Assembly (NCBI GenBank): GCA_965153355.1
Contig: OZ231128.1
Coordinates: forward strand, 9,548,001 to 9,612,000
Reading direction: 5' to 3'
Source: Flaccisagitta enflata
Lineage: Eukaryota > Chaetognatha > Sagittoidea > Aphragmophora
Length of the DNA stretch: 64,000 bases
In this document: piece after piece, positions 50,136 through 61,705 of the stretch
How positions within the stretch are numbered: position 1 is the stretch's first letter
Layout of the letters: every line of letters starts with the position of its first letter
Notes under the pieces: model-generated
What the model was told of the DNA's origin: nothing
Seen by the model: only the letters and a program-made list of their open reading frames with translations
Databases searched by the model: none
Position numbers and translations under genes: made by a program

Positions 50136-51577
50136 GCAACCAGATGTTTCATTATCCACTTTTCCATTGCAACCAGGTGTACCATTGTCCACTTCCCTTG
50201 AGCATACTTTGTTCCTCATTGCAACCAGGTGTACTATTGTCCACTTCCCTTGAGCATACTTTGTTCCTCATTGCAACCAGGTGTACTATTGTCCACTTCC
50301 CTTGAACATTCTGTGTTCCTGTTGGAAACCAAGTGTACCATTGTCCGCTTCCCTTGAGTATTCCTTGCTACCCACCGCAACCAGGTGTACCATTGTCCAC
50401 TTCCCATTCCATATTCCCCATTGCAACCATGTGTACCATTGTCCACTTCCCTTGAGCATTCCTTGTTCCCCATTGCAACCAAGTGTACCATTGTCCTCTT
50501 CCCTTGAGTATTCCTTGTTCCTCATCGCAACCAGGTGTACCATTGTCCACTTCCCATTCCATATTCCCCATTGCAACCAGGTGTACCACTGTCCACTTCC
50601 CTTGAGCTTACAGTACCTTCCGAGCAAACCCGGCTAAAACTGGAGGATTAATTTTTGATACTTGAATTTCATTTCCCAAACTTCATTTTTTGTATCTAAC
50701 TTAATTAAAAGATACCTAATTCCTTGAGCATATTTGGCTGTTAAAAGAAATAACTTGTGAAATCAAAGTGCATGAAGACATCAATATGGAGTGTTCTAAC
50801 CCAGACCATTGGATTCAGCAGAAAATTTTATCTATCCTAGACTACAAGAACAGCTCAATCAGACAATTATTTCAGGTTTTACAGCTATTTTAAGTTTTGA
50901 AGGACAATTGTCTCTAAATAATTGTCTGATTGAGCTGTTCTTGTTGTCTAGGATAGGTAAAATATTTTGCTGAATTTGATGGTCTGGGTTAGAACACTCC
51001 ATATTGATGTCTTCATGCACTTTGATTTCACAAGTAATTTTTTTTGACAGCCAAATATGTTCAAGGAATTAGGTTTCTTTTAATTAAGTTAGATACAAAA
51101 AATGAAGTTTTGAAAATAAGATTAAAGTAACAAAAATTAATCCTCCAGTTTTAGCCGGGTTTGCTCGGAAGGTACTGTACCTTGTTCCTCATTGCAACCA
51201 GGTGTACCATTGTCCACTTCCCATGAGCATTCCTTGTTCCCCATTGCAACCAGAGGTGTACCATTGTCCACTTCCCATGAGCATTCCTTGTTCCCCATTG
51301 CAACCAGGTGTACCATTGTCCACTTCCCATGAGCATTCCTTGTTCCCCATTGCAACCAGGTGTACCATTGTCCACTCCCCTTGAGCATTCCTTGTTCCCC
51401 ATTGCAACCAAGTGTACCCTTGTCCACTTCCTTTGAGCATTCCTTGTTCCCCAATGCAACCAAGTGTTCCATTGTCCACTTCCCATGAGCATTCCTTGTT
51501 CCCCATTGCAACCAGAGGTGTACCATTGTCCACTTCCCATGAGCATTCCTTGTTCCCCTTTGCAACCACCCCATAAA
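50136..51577. repeat. 52-bp satellite (CAACCAGGTGTACCATTGTC type) split by a MITE
   Basis: Unit CAACCAGGTGTACCATTGTC plus CACTTCCCTTGAGCATTCCT plus TGTTCCCCATTG. About nine units at 50136-50608 and about eight at 51180-51577. Some units lack the GAGCATTCC part, and two units on the right share an extra AG (CAACCAGAGGTG). Reverse frames of 113-174 aa are repeat translation. Confidence 0.94.
50611..51177. mobile_element. Foldback MITE with TA TSD, inserted in the 52-bp satellite
   Basis: CAGTACCTTCCGAGCAAACC start and its exact inverse at the end, TA on both sides (50609-50610, 51178-51179). Arms pair over about 250 bp each, leaving a loop of about 60 bp. Removing the element restores GAGCTTACCTTGTTCC, matching the unit form GAGCATACTTTGTTCC. 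567 bp. Confidence 0.92.
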
Positions 51578-51688
51578 ACATAAAACCGGATGCGACCTTG
51601 AGATGGAAAACCCGCCCCTGTGGCTGATTTGAGGTCACCTCCCTTCCATGCCTCTCTCTCTACGTTTATTCTCACTGCAGCATATGCA

Positions 51689-51825
<137 letters not shown>

Positions 51826-51854
51826 AGAGAGAGAGAGGAGCAGCTTGGATACCC

Positions 51855-52425
51855 CGTGTTCAATCTCAAAGTGGGAAAAGTAAAAAGCAAGTCAGTGATT
51901 TCAAATCATTTTTCTCTAGTATTTCTGACGTTTTTTGCGTAAAAATTGTATTGGTCTAGCCTTAATAGTTTGTCCATAACATCAATTTTTAGTAAGTAGT
52001 TATATAAGTGTATAAAGTTTGAACTAACAAACTCCCATTTTAATCATGATAGTTTTTCTTAAAATTGCTCTAATTTCTAAACGGTTTGGGCTACAAATGC
52101 CAGATTGGTCTAAAATTAAGTATGATTTGAAAATGTTCACATGTGAGACCAATCTGGCACCGGTTATCAAGCTGTATGAGAAAAAAATGCAGCATATTGA
52201 AAAACAGTGTAGAAAAAAATATGAGTTTTTGAGCTTCAACTGTAGATACTTGTTTTACTTAAAATTGATGTTGCGGACAAACTATCTAAGCAAGACTAAT
52301 GAAATTTGTTCATTAAAAATGTCAAATATAATACTACAAGGAAAAAATGGTTTGAAATCACTGACTTAGTGCTTTTGGAAATGTGAGATTTTTACTTTTC
52401 CCACTTTGAGATTGAACACCTTGTA
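51855..52425. mobile_element. Foldback element of about 570 bp
   Basis: GTGTTCAATCTCAAAGTGGG plus AAAAGTAAAAA on the left pairs with the inverse on the right. Inner blocks AGTCAGTGATTTCAAA and ATAGTTTGTCC also pair. The centre carries TTTCTAAACGGTTTGGGC and GCCAGATTGGTC with their own inverse, ACCAATCTGGC. No clear flanking duplication; 21 extra bases lie in the right arm. Confidence 0.8.
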
Positions 52426-52681
52426 GGAAGCCAACTGCATGAAAAAGTATGTTGCAAACTAAATGGCCATTTGGGCGTTTGTCCGCTACCTCATAATCAA
52501 TGTTTTGGCTTCTCATAAGATAAAATTTCCCGTTTTGGTTTCGTGAAACCTTCACCGAGCTAGTCCTATTTAGGAAATCTTTTCATCCCCCTTTTTGGCT
52601 GTCGAACATGGTTATGCAAACAGCTCATCGATTAGTTTTCAGGGTCAGACATGAGTTCAACAGGGGCTTCCTAAATTGCCA

Positions 52682-52775
52682 TTTTTAGTCGCGTGCTCCG
52701 TGAAACGGTAACAAACTGTATTGGTCCATCGTTTGGTCTGTTGGTCGATTGGTGGCACATGTAATGATAATGATT
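52682..52775 (+). mobile_element. Family A (A2), 5' fragment
   Basis: TTTTTAGTCGCGTGCTCCGTG and a GGTCCATCGTTTGGTCTGTT core. The rest is unrecognisable. Confidence 0.65.
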
Positions 52776-52904
52776 GTGCTTTACTATCTAGGAAAAAAGT
52801 TTGGCAGCACTTATGGTTGATGGTACGTTTTCCCCCTCATGTGCTCAGAACTCATGTACCTGATTGTTTTTGGTTATTTTTGTATTCATAACTAGAACAA
52901 AACA

Positions 52905-53370
52905 AAAGAGAATAGCAGCCAAAAGGCAGTAAGTGGTCAGCGGTACCTGTGCCCTGCTTGAGTAGTGTTTGATTAAAGAGGAGGGGGAGCAGGGCAGCGG
53001 CGAAGTCCTGTAGAAAACAGGGGAAATTTGTCCATCCGTCCGTCCATCCGTCAATCCGTCCATCCGTCCGTTCTCCCCCCCCCTGCCCCATCCTCAGGGT
53101 TTTGTCTACTTTGGGGCCTATTCTGACCCAAATTTTGCCAAATAGGCCAAAGCCAAGCAATATGGCCAAAATCTAAGCAAAATGGCCCAAATCCAAGCAT
53201 AATGGCCCAAATCAAAGCAAAATGGTCCAAATCTGGTCAGAGAGAGACAAAGCCCTGAGGATGGGGCGGGGGGACAGATGTACGGACGTACAGACAAACA
53301 TACGGACAGAGAGATTCCCCCTGTGTTCTACAGGACTTTGTCCCGTTCTGGGCCTCTGCCCAAAAACAAT
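52905..53370. mobile_element. Family C element with 20-bp core
   Basis: AAAAGGCAGTAAGTGGTCAG, GTGCCCTGCTTGAGTAG and GGGAGCAGGGCAGCGGCG. Then AAGTCCTGTAGAAAACAGGG and GTCC units. The core units are of AAGCAAAATGGCCCAAATCC type. Right arm: CCCCCTGTGTTCTACAGGAC and GGGCCTCTGCCC plus AAAAA. Confidence 0.85.
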
Positions 53371-54120
53371 CTTCAATCCAATTTAGGGACCGCGAGTTTG
53401 GTTTGTTTATCACAACTAAGAGGTAGTTGTGGTAATCATATTAGATTTTGGTCATTTTGACTGCAAAATTGGGCTACTTCTTTTTACAAATCTGACAAAA
53501 AATCCATGAGATTATAAAACAAGAGCTAACCAGAGGTGCAATACGCATGGTTCCATTATTTCATGGTAAAATCTGAGAGCGTTTTAAAGATGAAAGGGTA
53601 GGAGAAAAAAGAAATCCTACTTTTTTTGCCATTTTTGAAAGTACATGACCAACTTCAAACTAATGGCAATTCTAAACGGTTTGATGCACAGAGACGAGAT
53701 TGCGCCTGGATAGTAGATTTTTCAATGACAATTAAAATGCTCATAAATTTTGTTTACTTATCTAAACGAGAAGTTGAGATATCTCTCTTTAGAGGTGCTG
53801 CCAAATATATTTCCTAGATAGCAAGTTTGTCAACATGAATATTTGATAGTCGCTAAAGCGTTACATGGCCAGCGGACCAACCATAGACCAACCAACGTAC
53901 CAACGGACCAACAGACCAACCGACCAACCGACGGACTCACATACCAAACTTAAGAGTCTTGGACACACATCTAAAAAGTGAGTACGTCCATTGCCAGTAC
54001 CTAACTACCCGCTCTCACATTCAATTATGTAAACAACAAACATGATTGCAAACACAGGAATACATAATAAAATATACAAAAAACTGAAACATACAAAGGT
54101 AAGAAGAAAAGAAATCAAGA
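53371..54120. other. Mostly unique, with a Family A-like GACC/GGAC tract
   Basis: TTCTAAACGGTTTGATG at 53672 echoes 52076. At 53862-53976 a GGACCAACCATAGACC tract and ACACATCTAAAAAG look like a diverged Family A (A3) end. Confidence 0.5.
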
Positions 54121-54121
54121 C

Positions 54122-54900
54122 GAAAGGAAAATAGCAGCTAAAAGGCAGTAAGTGGTCAGCGGTACCCGTGCCCTGTTTGAGCAGTGCGTGACTTAGGTTG
54201 AGGGGGAGCAGGGCAGCGGCCCCAAAGGGGCCAAAGTCCTGTAGAACACAGGGGGAATCTGTCCATCCGTCCGTCCTTCCGTCTTTCATTCTGACTTCCT
54301 TCTGTCCAGGATGCCCGGTTATTCAAACTCTCATTGAATAACAAGGAGAAATGACAAAATGCAGGATATGGAGAGCGGTATCCATGCCCTTCTTGAGTAG
54401 TTTGTAGGTTAAGTTGAGGGGGGAGCAGGCCAGGATCTGGGTCTCTGGGGCCAACATTCGGTCTCAGAGACCAATGTCTTGGACTCAGAGGCCTGGATTT
54501 CAGTCTCCGAGGCCAGGATTGGGGTCTCTGAGGCCAGGATTTAAGTTTTTGAGGCCAGAATCTGGGTCTCAGAGGCCAGATTCTGAGTCTCTTATGCTAG
54601 GATGTGGGTTTTTAGAAGCCAGAATCTCGGTATCTGAAGCCAGAATCTAGGTCTAAGGGGCTAAAATGATAGAACTCAGACCAGAATTCAGGTTTTCTAG
54701 CCAGATTTGAACCATTTTGCTTGGATTGGGGCTATTGTGCTTGGATTTGGGCTATACAGTTTGGATTTGGGCCCCAAAGGAGACAAAGCCCTGAGGATGG
54801 GGCTGGGGGGGGATGGACGGACGTAAGGATGGACGTACATACAGATGAATGGATGGACAGATTCACCCTGTGTCCCCTTTGGGGCCGCTGCCCAAAAAGG
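54122..54900. mobile_element. Family C element with mixed core
   Basis: AAAAGGCAGTAAGTGGTCAG, GGGGAGCAGGGCAGCGGCCC and TCCTGTAGAACACAGGGGG. The core holds one ATTGAATAACA unit (as in 2016-2531), a second terminal piece and about twelve 21-bp units (GGTCTCAGAGGCCAGGATTT type). It closes with a GGACGTACAT tract, TTTGGGGCCGCTGCCC and AAAAAGG. It links the core types of the family in one copy. Confidence 0.85.
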
Positions 54901-55045
54901 TGAAGAGCCGTGAGGTAAAGAGGAAAAGAAGAAGAGTAGATGAAAACGCAAGACATTGAAGAAGCATACAAAAACACAAGGCCGGATACACAGCTACCTT
55001 TGTTGCATGCGGGTGGGCAGGGGCAGTGAAGGAGAAGGTCACTGG

Positions 55046-55403
55046 TAGAGTTTGGAGTTTCAAACAAAATCATCTAGTGGCATATAACGGAAGTATAATT
55101 GAGATTATATGCATAGTAGGTTGCGTATAAGTGGAGTTTTTAGCCTAAAAAACGCTTTTTAACGTTTTTTTAGTAGTATCATAATTGCTACTATTTTTTA
55201 AGATGAAATGAGTTTCCCAGTGCCTGTGATGCATCGTTGACTCTTAAGGAGAATACTTAAGCAAATGTTCTCATTTGCTTTTCGTCCATATCATAAAAGA
55301 AAATAGAAGTTTTGTTACTATTTTCTAGTTATGGATTAGGATTATTAAGAGCATGGCCATCGTCATGCTATCTCCGTTTTATTACAGGGAGAAAGAGAAA
55401 AAT

Positions 55404-55500
<97 letters not shown>

Positions 55501-56361
55501 TGGACAAACAGACCCAGACCAAGATCGAACAGAATAAAGGACAATACATGAAAAAATGATGATGAGAGAAAGAGAGAGAGAGAGAGAGACTCACAAACAG
55601 ACATAGACAAGAGGTACCAGCTTCTGGACTCATTTCAGCATTTCTTTTGGGATGATACAATCTTGATCTAAGCATGAGGGAGAATCATCGATCATCTATT
55701 TTACTTTATTTTCTGTTTTATCAAAACAAATCAACTTGTGAAATTTATATACCTATGAAATATAACAAATAAGATAATTATGAGTAAAAAACATTAAATA
55801 TAAATGAAAAAGATGAAGAAAGTGACAACAGAATTATGAAAAGTATGGTACATTGAAAAGTATGATACAAAAAAATCAGTAAAAAGTAAAGAATGAAATA
55901 TAAAAATAAAAAATAAAAAATGAAAAAAAACAAGAAAAATGAAAAGTCAAAGATGAAAAGTGAAAATGAAAAGTGAAAATGAAAAGTGTAGTGTAAAGTG
56001 TAGTGAAAAGTAAAAAGTGAAAAGTGAAAAGTGAAAAGTGAAAAATGAAAAATGAAAAATGAAAAATGAAAAGTGAATCATGAAATATGAAAACTGATGA
56101 AAATAACAAAAATAGATGAAAATAAGAAATGAAAATAATCTATTGATGCTAGCAAAAAAATTTTAGAAATTTTTACTAAATTTTCAAAATGATCACAGAA
56201 CATCCACTATGAATTCCCTAAACCTTACTTCTTCTTCATTGCCAAGTGAAAAACCTAAAAAACGCCAATGGGAAACTCATTTTAGCGCCAAATACGTTTT
56301 TGCGTCTTATGTGCCACTTCCGGTAGAGGTGGCGTATAAAAAAGCGTATAGGTAAACTCTA
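55046..56361. mobile_element. Non-autonomous hAT-like element, 8-bp TSD GTCACTGG
   Basis: TAGAGTTT at the left and AAACTCTA at the right, with GTCACTGG at 55038-55045 and 56362-56369. TAGAG fits the hAT terminal pattern (T/C)A(A/G)NG. Subterminal GGCATATAACGGAAGT and GGCGTATAAAAAAGCG-type blocks recur near both ends. The interior has (GA)n (55411-55484), GACA, and a GAAAAGTGAAAA tract (55936-56090). No transposase frame. Confidence 0.82.
55936..56090. repeat. Degenerate GAAAAGTGAAAAT tract
   Basis: About 150 bp of 7-13 bp A-rich units with GTG. It lies inside the hAT-like element. Confidence 0.88.
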
Positions 56362-56929
56362 GTCACTGGGGCATTAAGGAAGGAGCTGTGAGCTCAAAAC
56401 GCTCAAAAACGCTGAAAAAGTAAAAAAAGGGACCTACCGACCAACCAACCGACCAACGGACCAACCAACTGACCAACAGTGCGGGGTGTAGATTCGCGCA
56501 GCACGCGACTAAAAAGGTAAATAAAGAGAGGGAGGAAAGAACAAAAGTTGGAAAACTTGGAAAAAAAGAAGAAAATAAAAAAAATAAAAAAAAGGAAAAA
56601 GGAAAGGAAACGGAGAAAAAATGGAAAAAAGAAAATCGAAGTGACCAAATTCTTTTCTCGTTGAGAGGTCTGTTCGGCTCTCGGCGTCTTTGTGGTGTCG
56701 TAGGGTCAAATGACTCTCATGAGCCGTAACGATGAAATATCGTTGGTTATGGTTACTCATTTGGTATCCGATGAATGGAAAATGATACCGACGGCCGCCA
56801 ACCGACAAAAAGCGCCTCTGGAGAAAACAAGAAGAGCTAGAAGTGAGAACAAAGCAGCAACACAATCCTAAAAGGAAACACACAAGTGGAAAAGAGACAC
56901 ACACACAATGAGAATGAGAGAGAAAGATA

Positions 56930-57189
<260 letters not shown>

Positions 57190-57372
57190 GGCAACACAAA
57201 AGCAGACATCAGTCAGGAACAAATACGTAATTAAGCGTGGGCTAGTCAAACAAACTGAAAAGCAGGAGTCAAATATTGCTCAGTGACTTCTGTTTCACAT
57301 GTAGGTTATCGTGGATATCAATCTTACTTTCGGGTATGTATCACAGTTCATGCAATATGCAACACAAAAAAA

Positions 57373-57566
57373 AACAAGGCCGGATACACTGCTACCGAAG
57401 TCGCGTGCGGGTGGGCAGGGGCCATATTTGAGGTCACCAGAATATTTGGGCAGGAACAGTGGGGTCAAAAAAGTAAAATCGTAAAAAAAGTAAAACGTGA
57501 CCGACCGACCGACCGACCGACCGACGGACAAAGCGGGTTGCAGAGTCGCGTGCACGCGACTAAAAA
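57373..57566 (-). mobile_element. Family A (A2), full length with perfect terminal palindrome
   Basis: AACAAGGCCGGATACACTGC, GTCGCGTGCGGGTGGGCAGG, TTTGGGCAGGAACAGTGGGG, (CGAC)7, GGACAAAGCGGGTTGCAG, palindrome AGTCGCGTGCACGCGACT and AAAAAC. Best full-length A2 model. Confidence 0.93.
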
Positions 57567-57597
57567 CACTTTTTTTCTCATCTTATGTCCCGGAATG

Positions 57598-58084
57598 AGC
57601 TCAGTAAGTGATAAGCTCAAAAGATAGTTACAAGCAACGGCTTAAAAGGGTTTCATTTTAACTCTAAAAAGTCTTATACTTGAATACCACCTTGGAAAAA
57701 GTATACCTACACCTGGGGCATAACTTGACTTATTGATCTAAATAATCTATGAAATTTTCATACTGAGCTGAAAGTGTTAGTAAGTCAAATGTTGTGTTTC
57801 GCTACTGAACAATCCTGTTAAAGCTTTTGGTTGGAAGCATTTTTAGATGCCATTCTATATAATCATGGATGATCTTGTCTTATCATTTGTGAGCAAATTA
57901 GCAATTCTGGAATTGGTTAAGATTTTTTGATGAAGTTTAATTATTTTCATTAAATATCTATGTAGTGATTCGAGAAACTGAGATATCTTTCGTAAAACGA
58001 AAAAGTGTAGGTACAATTTTTTTCTAAGATGGTTCATAGAAAAGAGAGCCTTTTAAGCACCTGCTCACTGAGCTTACCACTCAG
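57598..58084. mobile_element. Diverged foldback element
   Basis: CTCAGTAAGTGATAAGCTC and TTAAAAGGGTTTCATTTTA on the left pair imperfectly with CCTTTTAAGCACC and GAGCTTACCACTCAG on the right. Boundaries are approximate. Confidence 0.6.
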
Positions 58085-58578
<494 letters not shown>

Positions 58579-58710
58579 CAATACGAAGAGAAGTTCGACC
58601 ATGACAAGGAGGCGGCGAAAGCAATCGCAAACGTCGTAAATACTATTTCTAGCGGACGTGTTAAAAGCATGCGCAACTCAAACGCGCGCGCGAAGTCCCT
58701 CTTAACTGCG

Positions 58711-59288
58711 CTGATGTGCGCACTATGCCCAAGTGCTTTGTGTGGCAAAGAGGTGCTCTTAACTGGACTGATGTGCGCATTGTGCCCAAATGCAATATGT
58801 GGCAAAGAGGTGCTCTTAACTGGACTGATATGCGCACTATGCCCAAGTGCATTGTGTGGCAAAGAGGTGCTCTTTACTGCGCTGATGTGCGCACTATGCC
58901 CAAGTGCTTTGTGTGGCAAAGAGGTGCTCTTAACTGGACTGATGTGCGCATTGTGCCCAAATGCAATATGTGGCAAAGAGGTGCTCTTAACTGGACTGAT
59001 ATGCGCACTATGCCCAAGTGCATTGTGTGGCAAAGAGGTGCTCTTTACTGCGCTGATGTGCGCACTGTGCCCAAGTGCACTGTGTGGTAAAGAGGTGCTC
59101 TTAACTGGGCTGATGTGCGCACTATGCCCTAGTGCATAAAGTGGCAAAGAGGTGCTCTTAACTGGACTGATGTGCGCATTATGCCCAAGTGCAATGTGTG
59201 GCAAAGAGGTGCTCCTAACTGAACTGATGTGCGAAGAGGAGCTCTTTATTGTGCTGATGTGCACACTATGCCAAAGTGCATTGTGTTA
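58711..59288. repeat. 57-bp satellite with 171-bp higher-order unit
   Basis: Nine full units start at 58711 and every 57 bp to 59167, then a deleted unit and a tail. Units 1-3 and 4-6 have the same order of variants (AAGTGCTTTG, AAATGCAATA, AAGTGCATTG), so a 171-bp trimer was duplicated. The 57-bp period equals 19 codons, so frames of 124-228 aa are open on both strands, with a Cys-rich 19-residue repeat (MCALCPSALCGKEVLLTGL). I consider this a satellite rather than a gene. Confidence 0.93.
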
Positions 59289-59905
59289 TGTTTGATGATA
59301 AAACAGATTAAAGAAATAATTTGAACTAATTTCTGTTGAGTCATGTTAAAAGATGTTTAAGAAATCTATCATTCTAGACCAATCCCAGGTCTGTATATCA
59401 AACCGTTTAGGAGCTAGAGCTCTGTAAAGAGAAGCACTAACTTGCTAAAATTCACCTTTTACATAGGGATTGCGAAACTGAAATAGGCAACATTTTTACT
59501 CAAACTGATGCTATTTCTAAACGAAAAAAGATAGCAATACCAGATTGGTGCCAAATGAAAGTACTTTCAAGAGGCTTCAAAATGGTCTAAGATTTTTTTT
59601 AGTTTTTTTAAAGATGTATTGGCTCAATTAACCATTTAAAAGTGCGTCTTTTTTTTATTCGCTTGGTATCTGAGAGATACACGGCACATGGATGTTGGCC
59701 TTGTTTTCTTCATGAATTGCATTTGCTTCAACATCCTCTCAGCATGATTCTGTAAGTATCCTTGTCTGTACTGACCTCTGATCATGTCCCAATTTTGTAC
59801 CATTGCTTCCCGATGAGTTCCTCTCAATCTCTCTCCTGTCTTGCTTCTTCTCCTCCCTTCTTACCTGTCCATAATTTCTATCCTTTATTACTTCCTCTGT
59901 TTGTC
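59289..59905. other. AT-rich stretch with shared inner motif, no gene
   Basis: ATTTCTAAACG at 59514, followed by ACCAGATTGGTGCC, matches the centre of the foldback at 51855. TCAAACCGTTTAG at 59398 is its inverse. GGATGTTGGCCTTGTTTTC at 59692 looks like a Family A tail. Confidence 0.5.
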
Positions 59906-60072
59906 TTTTTGGTCGCGGACACGCGACTCTACACCTTACCGTTTGGTCGGTAGGTCAGTATGTCGGTCCGTCCGTCGGTCCGTCTGTCATATTTTTGAAT
60001 TCCGAGCATTTTTCGCATTATGGCTCCTGCCCAACCGTCCGCGACTGGATTGCCGTGTATCCGGCCTTGTTT
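59906..60072 (+). mobile_element. Family A, full length, intermediate A1/A2
   Basis: TTTTTGGTCGCGGACACGCG, CTACACCTTACCG, core GTCGGTCCGTCC, TGCCCAACCGTCCGCGACTG and CCGTGTATCCGGCCTTGTTT. It combines A1-like GCGGACA with A2-like GCGACT. Confidence 0.9.
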
Positions 60073-60221
60073 GCTTTCTACCTACCGTAACTCTTATCTT
60101 TCTATGCTTCCTTTTCTCATTTCTTGCATTATCCTTTATTTTCTGCCTTTGCCTTCCTCCCTTCCTCCCCACTTCCTTCTCTATTTCCTTAATTCACTCC
60201 TTCTTTTCCCTCCTTCTTTAC

Positions 60222-60268
60222 TACCCTCCTTCCTTCCTTCCTTCCTTCCTTCCTTCCTTCCTTCCTTC
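60222..60268. repeat. (CTTC)n microsatellite
   Basis: Eleven or so CTTC units ending in T-run at the start of the Family C arm. Confidence 0.93.
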
Positions 60269-60269
60269 T

Positions 60270-61140
60270 TTTTTGGGCAGCGGCCCCGAAGGGGACGAAG
60301 TCCTGTAGAACACAGGGGGACTTTCGTTCGTCCGTTCGTCCGTTCGTCCGTTCGTTCGTTCGTTCGTTTGTTCGTTCGTCCCCCCCCCTCATCAGGCCCC
60401 TCAGGCCTCAAATCTGGCCTCTAAGGCCTCAAATCCAGCCTCTCAGGCCTCAAATTCAGCCTCTCAGGCCTCAAATTTGGCATCTCAGGCCTCAAATTTG
60501 GCCTCTCAGGTCTCAAATATGGCCTCTGAGATCTCAAATCTGGCCTCTCAGGCCTCAAATCTAACCTCTCAGGCCTCAAATCCAACCTCTCAGACCTCAA
60601 CTTAGGCTTCTCAGGCTTCAAATCCAAATTCTTAGGCCTCAAACCTGATCTCTCAGGCCTCAAATTGAGCCTCTCAGGGCTCAAATCCAAGTTATCAGGC
60701 CTCAAACCTGGCCTCTCAGGCCTCAAATCCAAAGTCTCAAGCCCCAAACCTGGCCTCTCAGGTCTCAAAATAGGCCTCTCAGGCCTCAAATCAGCTAACT
60801 AAGCCTCAATTCATTGCTCTCAGGCTTCAAATCAGTCCACTGAGCTTTCAAGCCTTAATCCAGCTCTCTCATGCCTCAAGTCAGCCCTCTCAAGCTTCCG
60901 ATTGGCATTCTGAGGCCCTACATCAGCCTTCTTAGACCTTTAAGGCTCTTTAAGGCCTTCAGTAAGCCCTCTATAGCATCTCATCCACTCCTCCAGGCAG
61001 GACGAATGAAAGTCCCCCTGTGTTCTACAGGACTTTGTCCCCTTCGGGGCCGCTGCCCTGCTTCCCCTCACTCCAATTCACAATCACTCAAAGCAGGGCA
61101 ACGGATATCGCTGACCACATATTGCCCTTGGGCGACCTGT
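60270..61140. mobile_element. Family C element, longest copy, 21-bp core of about 19+ units
   Basis: Left arm TTTTTTGGGCAGCGGCCCCG, GGACGAAGTCCTGTAGAACA, CAGGGGGACTTTCGTTCG; octamer CGTTCGTC tract 60318-60380; 21-bp units (CCTCTCAGGCCTCAAATCTGG) 60395-60800 and looser ones to 60990. Right arm AAAGTCCCCCTGTGTTCTAC, AGGACTTTGTCCCCTTCGGG, GCCGCTGCCCTGCTTCCC; tail GGGCAACGGATATCGCTGAC and GGGCGACCTGTTT. Arms match for about 60 bp. The reverse frame 60421-60789 gives LRPERPD-type heptads only. Confidence 0.9.
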
Positions 61141-61420
61141 TTCCTTTGTTTCCACCTTCCCCCCTCCTCCCTACCTTTCTTCCCCCCCTCCTTCCTTCTG
61201 TTCTACCTTCCTTCCTTTCTTTCTACCTTCTCTCACTCCATCTCTGCTGCTAATCACTCCAAGCAGGGCATCGGGTACCGCTGGCCATGTGCGATCCTTG
61301 GATGACTAGTTCTAACCTCCTTTCTTCCTTTCTTTCCTCCTTTCTTCTCTTTCTTCTTTCCTTCTTTCCTTCCTTCCTTTCTTCCTTCCTTCCTTCCTCC
61401 CTCCTTTACTACCAGAATCC
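61141..61420. repeat. CTTCC-rich pyrimidine tract with a second Family C tail
   Basis: TTCC/CTTT low complexity flanks a solitary tail (CTAATCACTCCAAGCAGGGC, ATCGGGTACCGCTGGCCATG, TGCGATCCTTGGATGACT) at 61245-61310. It is almost identical to the tail at 2465-2530. Confidence 0.85.
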
Positions 61421-61705
61421 ACGCAGTTTCAATTACAGAAATCTTTTCCTTTAGCTTTATCTTCTTTCATCTCATCTAATTTTCTTTTCCAATTGGTACC
61501 CCCTCCTTTCTCCCCCCTCCCTTCCTTCCCCCCCCTCTTCCCCTTTGGTACCCCATTTGCTCTCTTTGGTTCCGTCATTTCCTTCTTGTGCTCATCGTGT
61601 GTCTCTACGGGGGGGGGGGAGGGGAGGGGAGACTCTACGGGGGTTCCGACTTTCCTTTGAGTACAGCCGTCGTTAATGATCCAACTCCGTTGGCTGGTGG
61701 AACTT
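61421..61705. other. Pyrimidine-rich unique stretch with G-run cluster
   Basis: The G-rich run at 61609-61631 (G9, G4, G4) could form a quadruplex. No gene. Confidence 0.45.

Larger units (their letters stand above)
54974..56515 (-). mobile_element. Family A (A2), reverse, split by a hAT-like insertion
   Basis: Start ACAAGGCCGGATACACAGCT with GCGGGTGGGCAGGGGCAGTG. After the insertion it resumes GGCATTAAGGAAGGAGC, a CGACCAACCAACCGACC core, GTGCGGGGTGTAGATTCGCG and CAGCACGCGACTAAAAAG. The two parts join in the same order as in intact A2 copies. Confidence 0.85.

Noticed and set aside
50286-50637. Reverse frames of 73-174 codons with repeated GNKECS..VDNGTPGCN motifs at 50.2-50.6 and 51.1-51.7 kb
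   Set aside because: They are the translation of the 52-bp satellite in shifting frames, not a conserved protein repeat.
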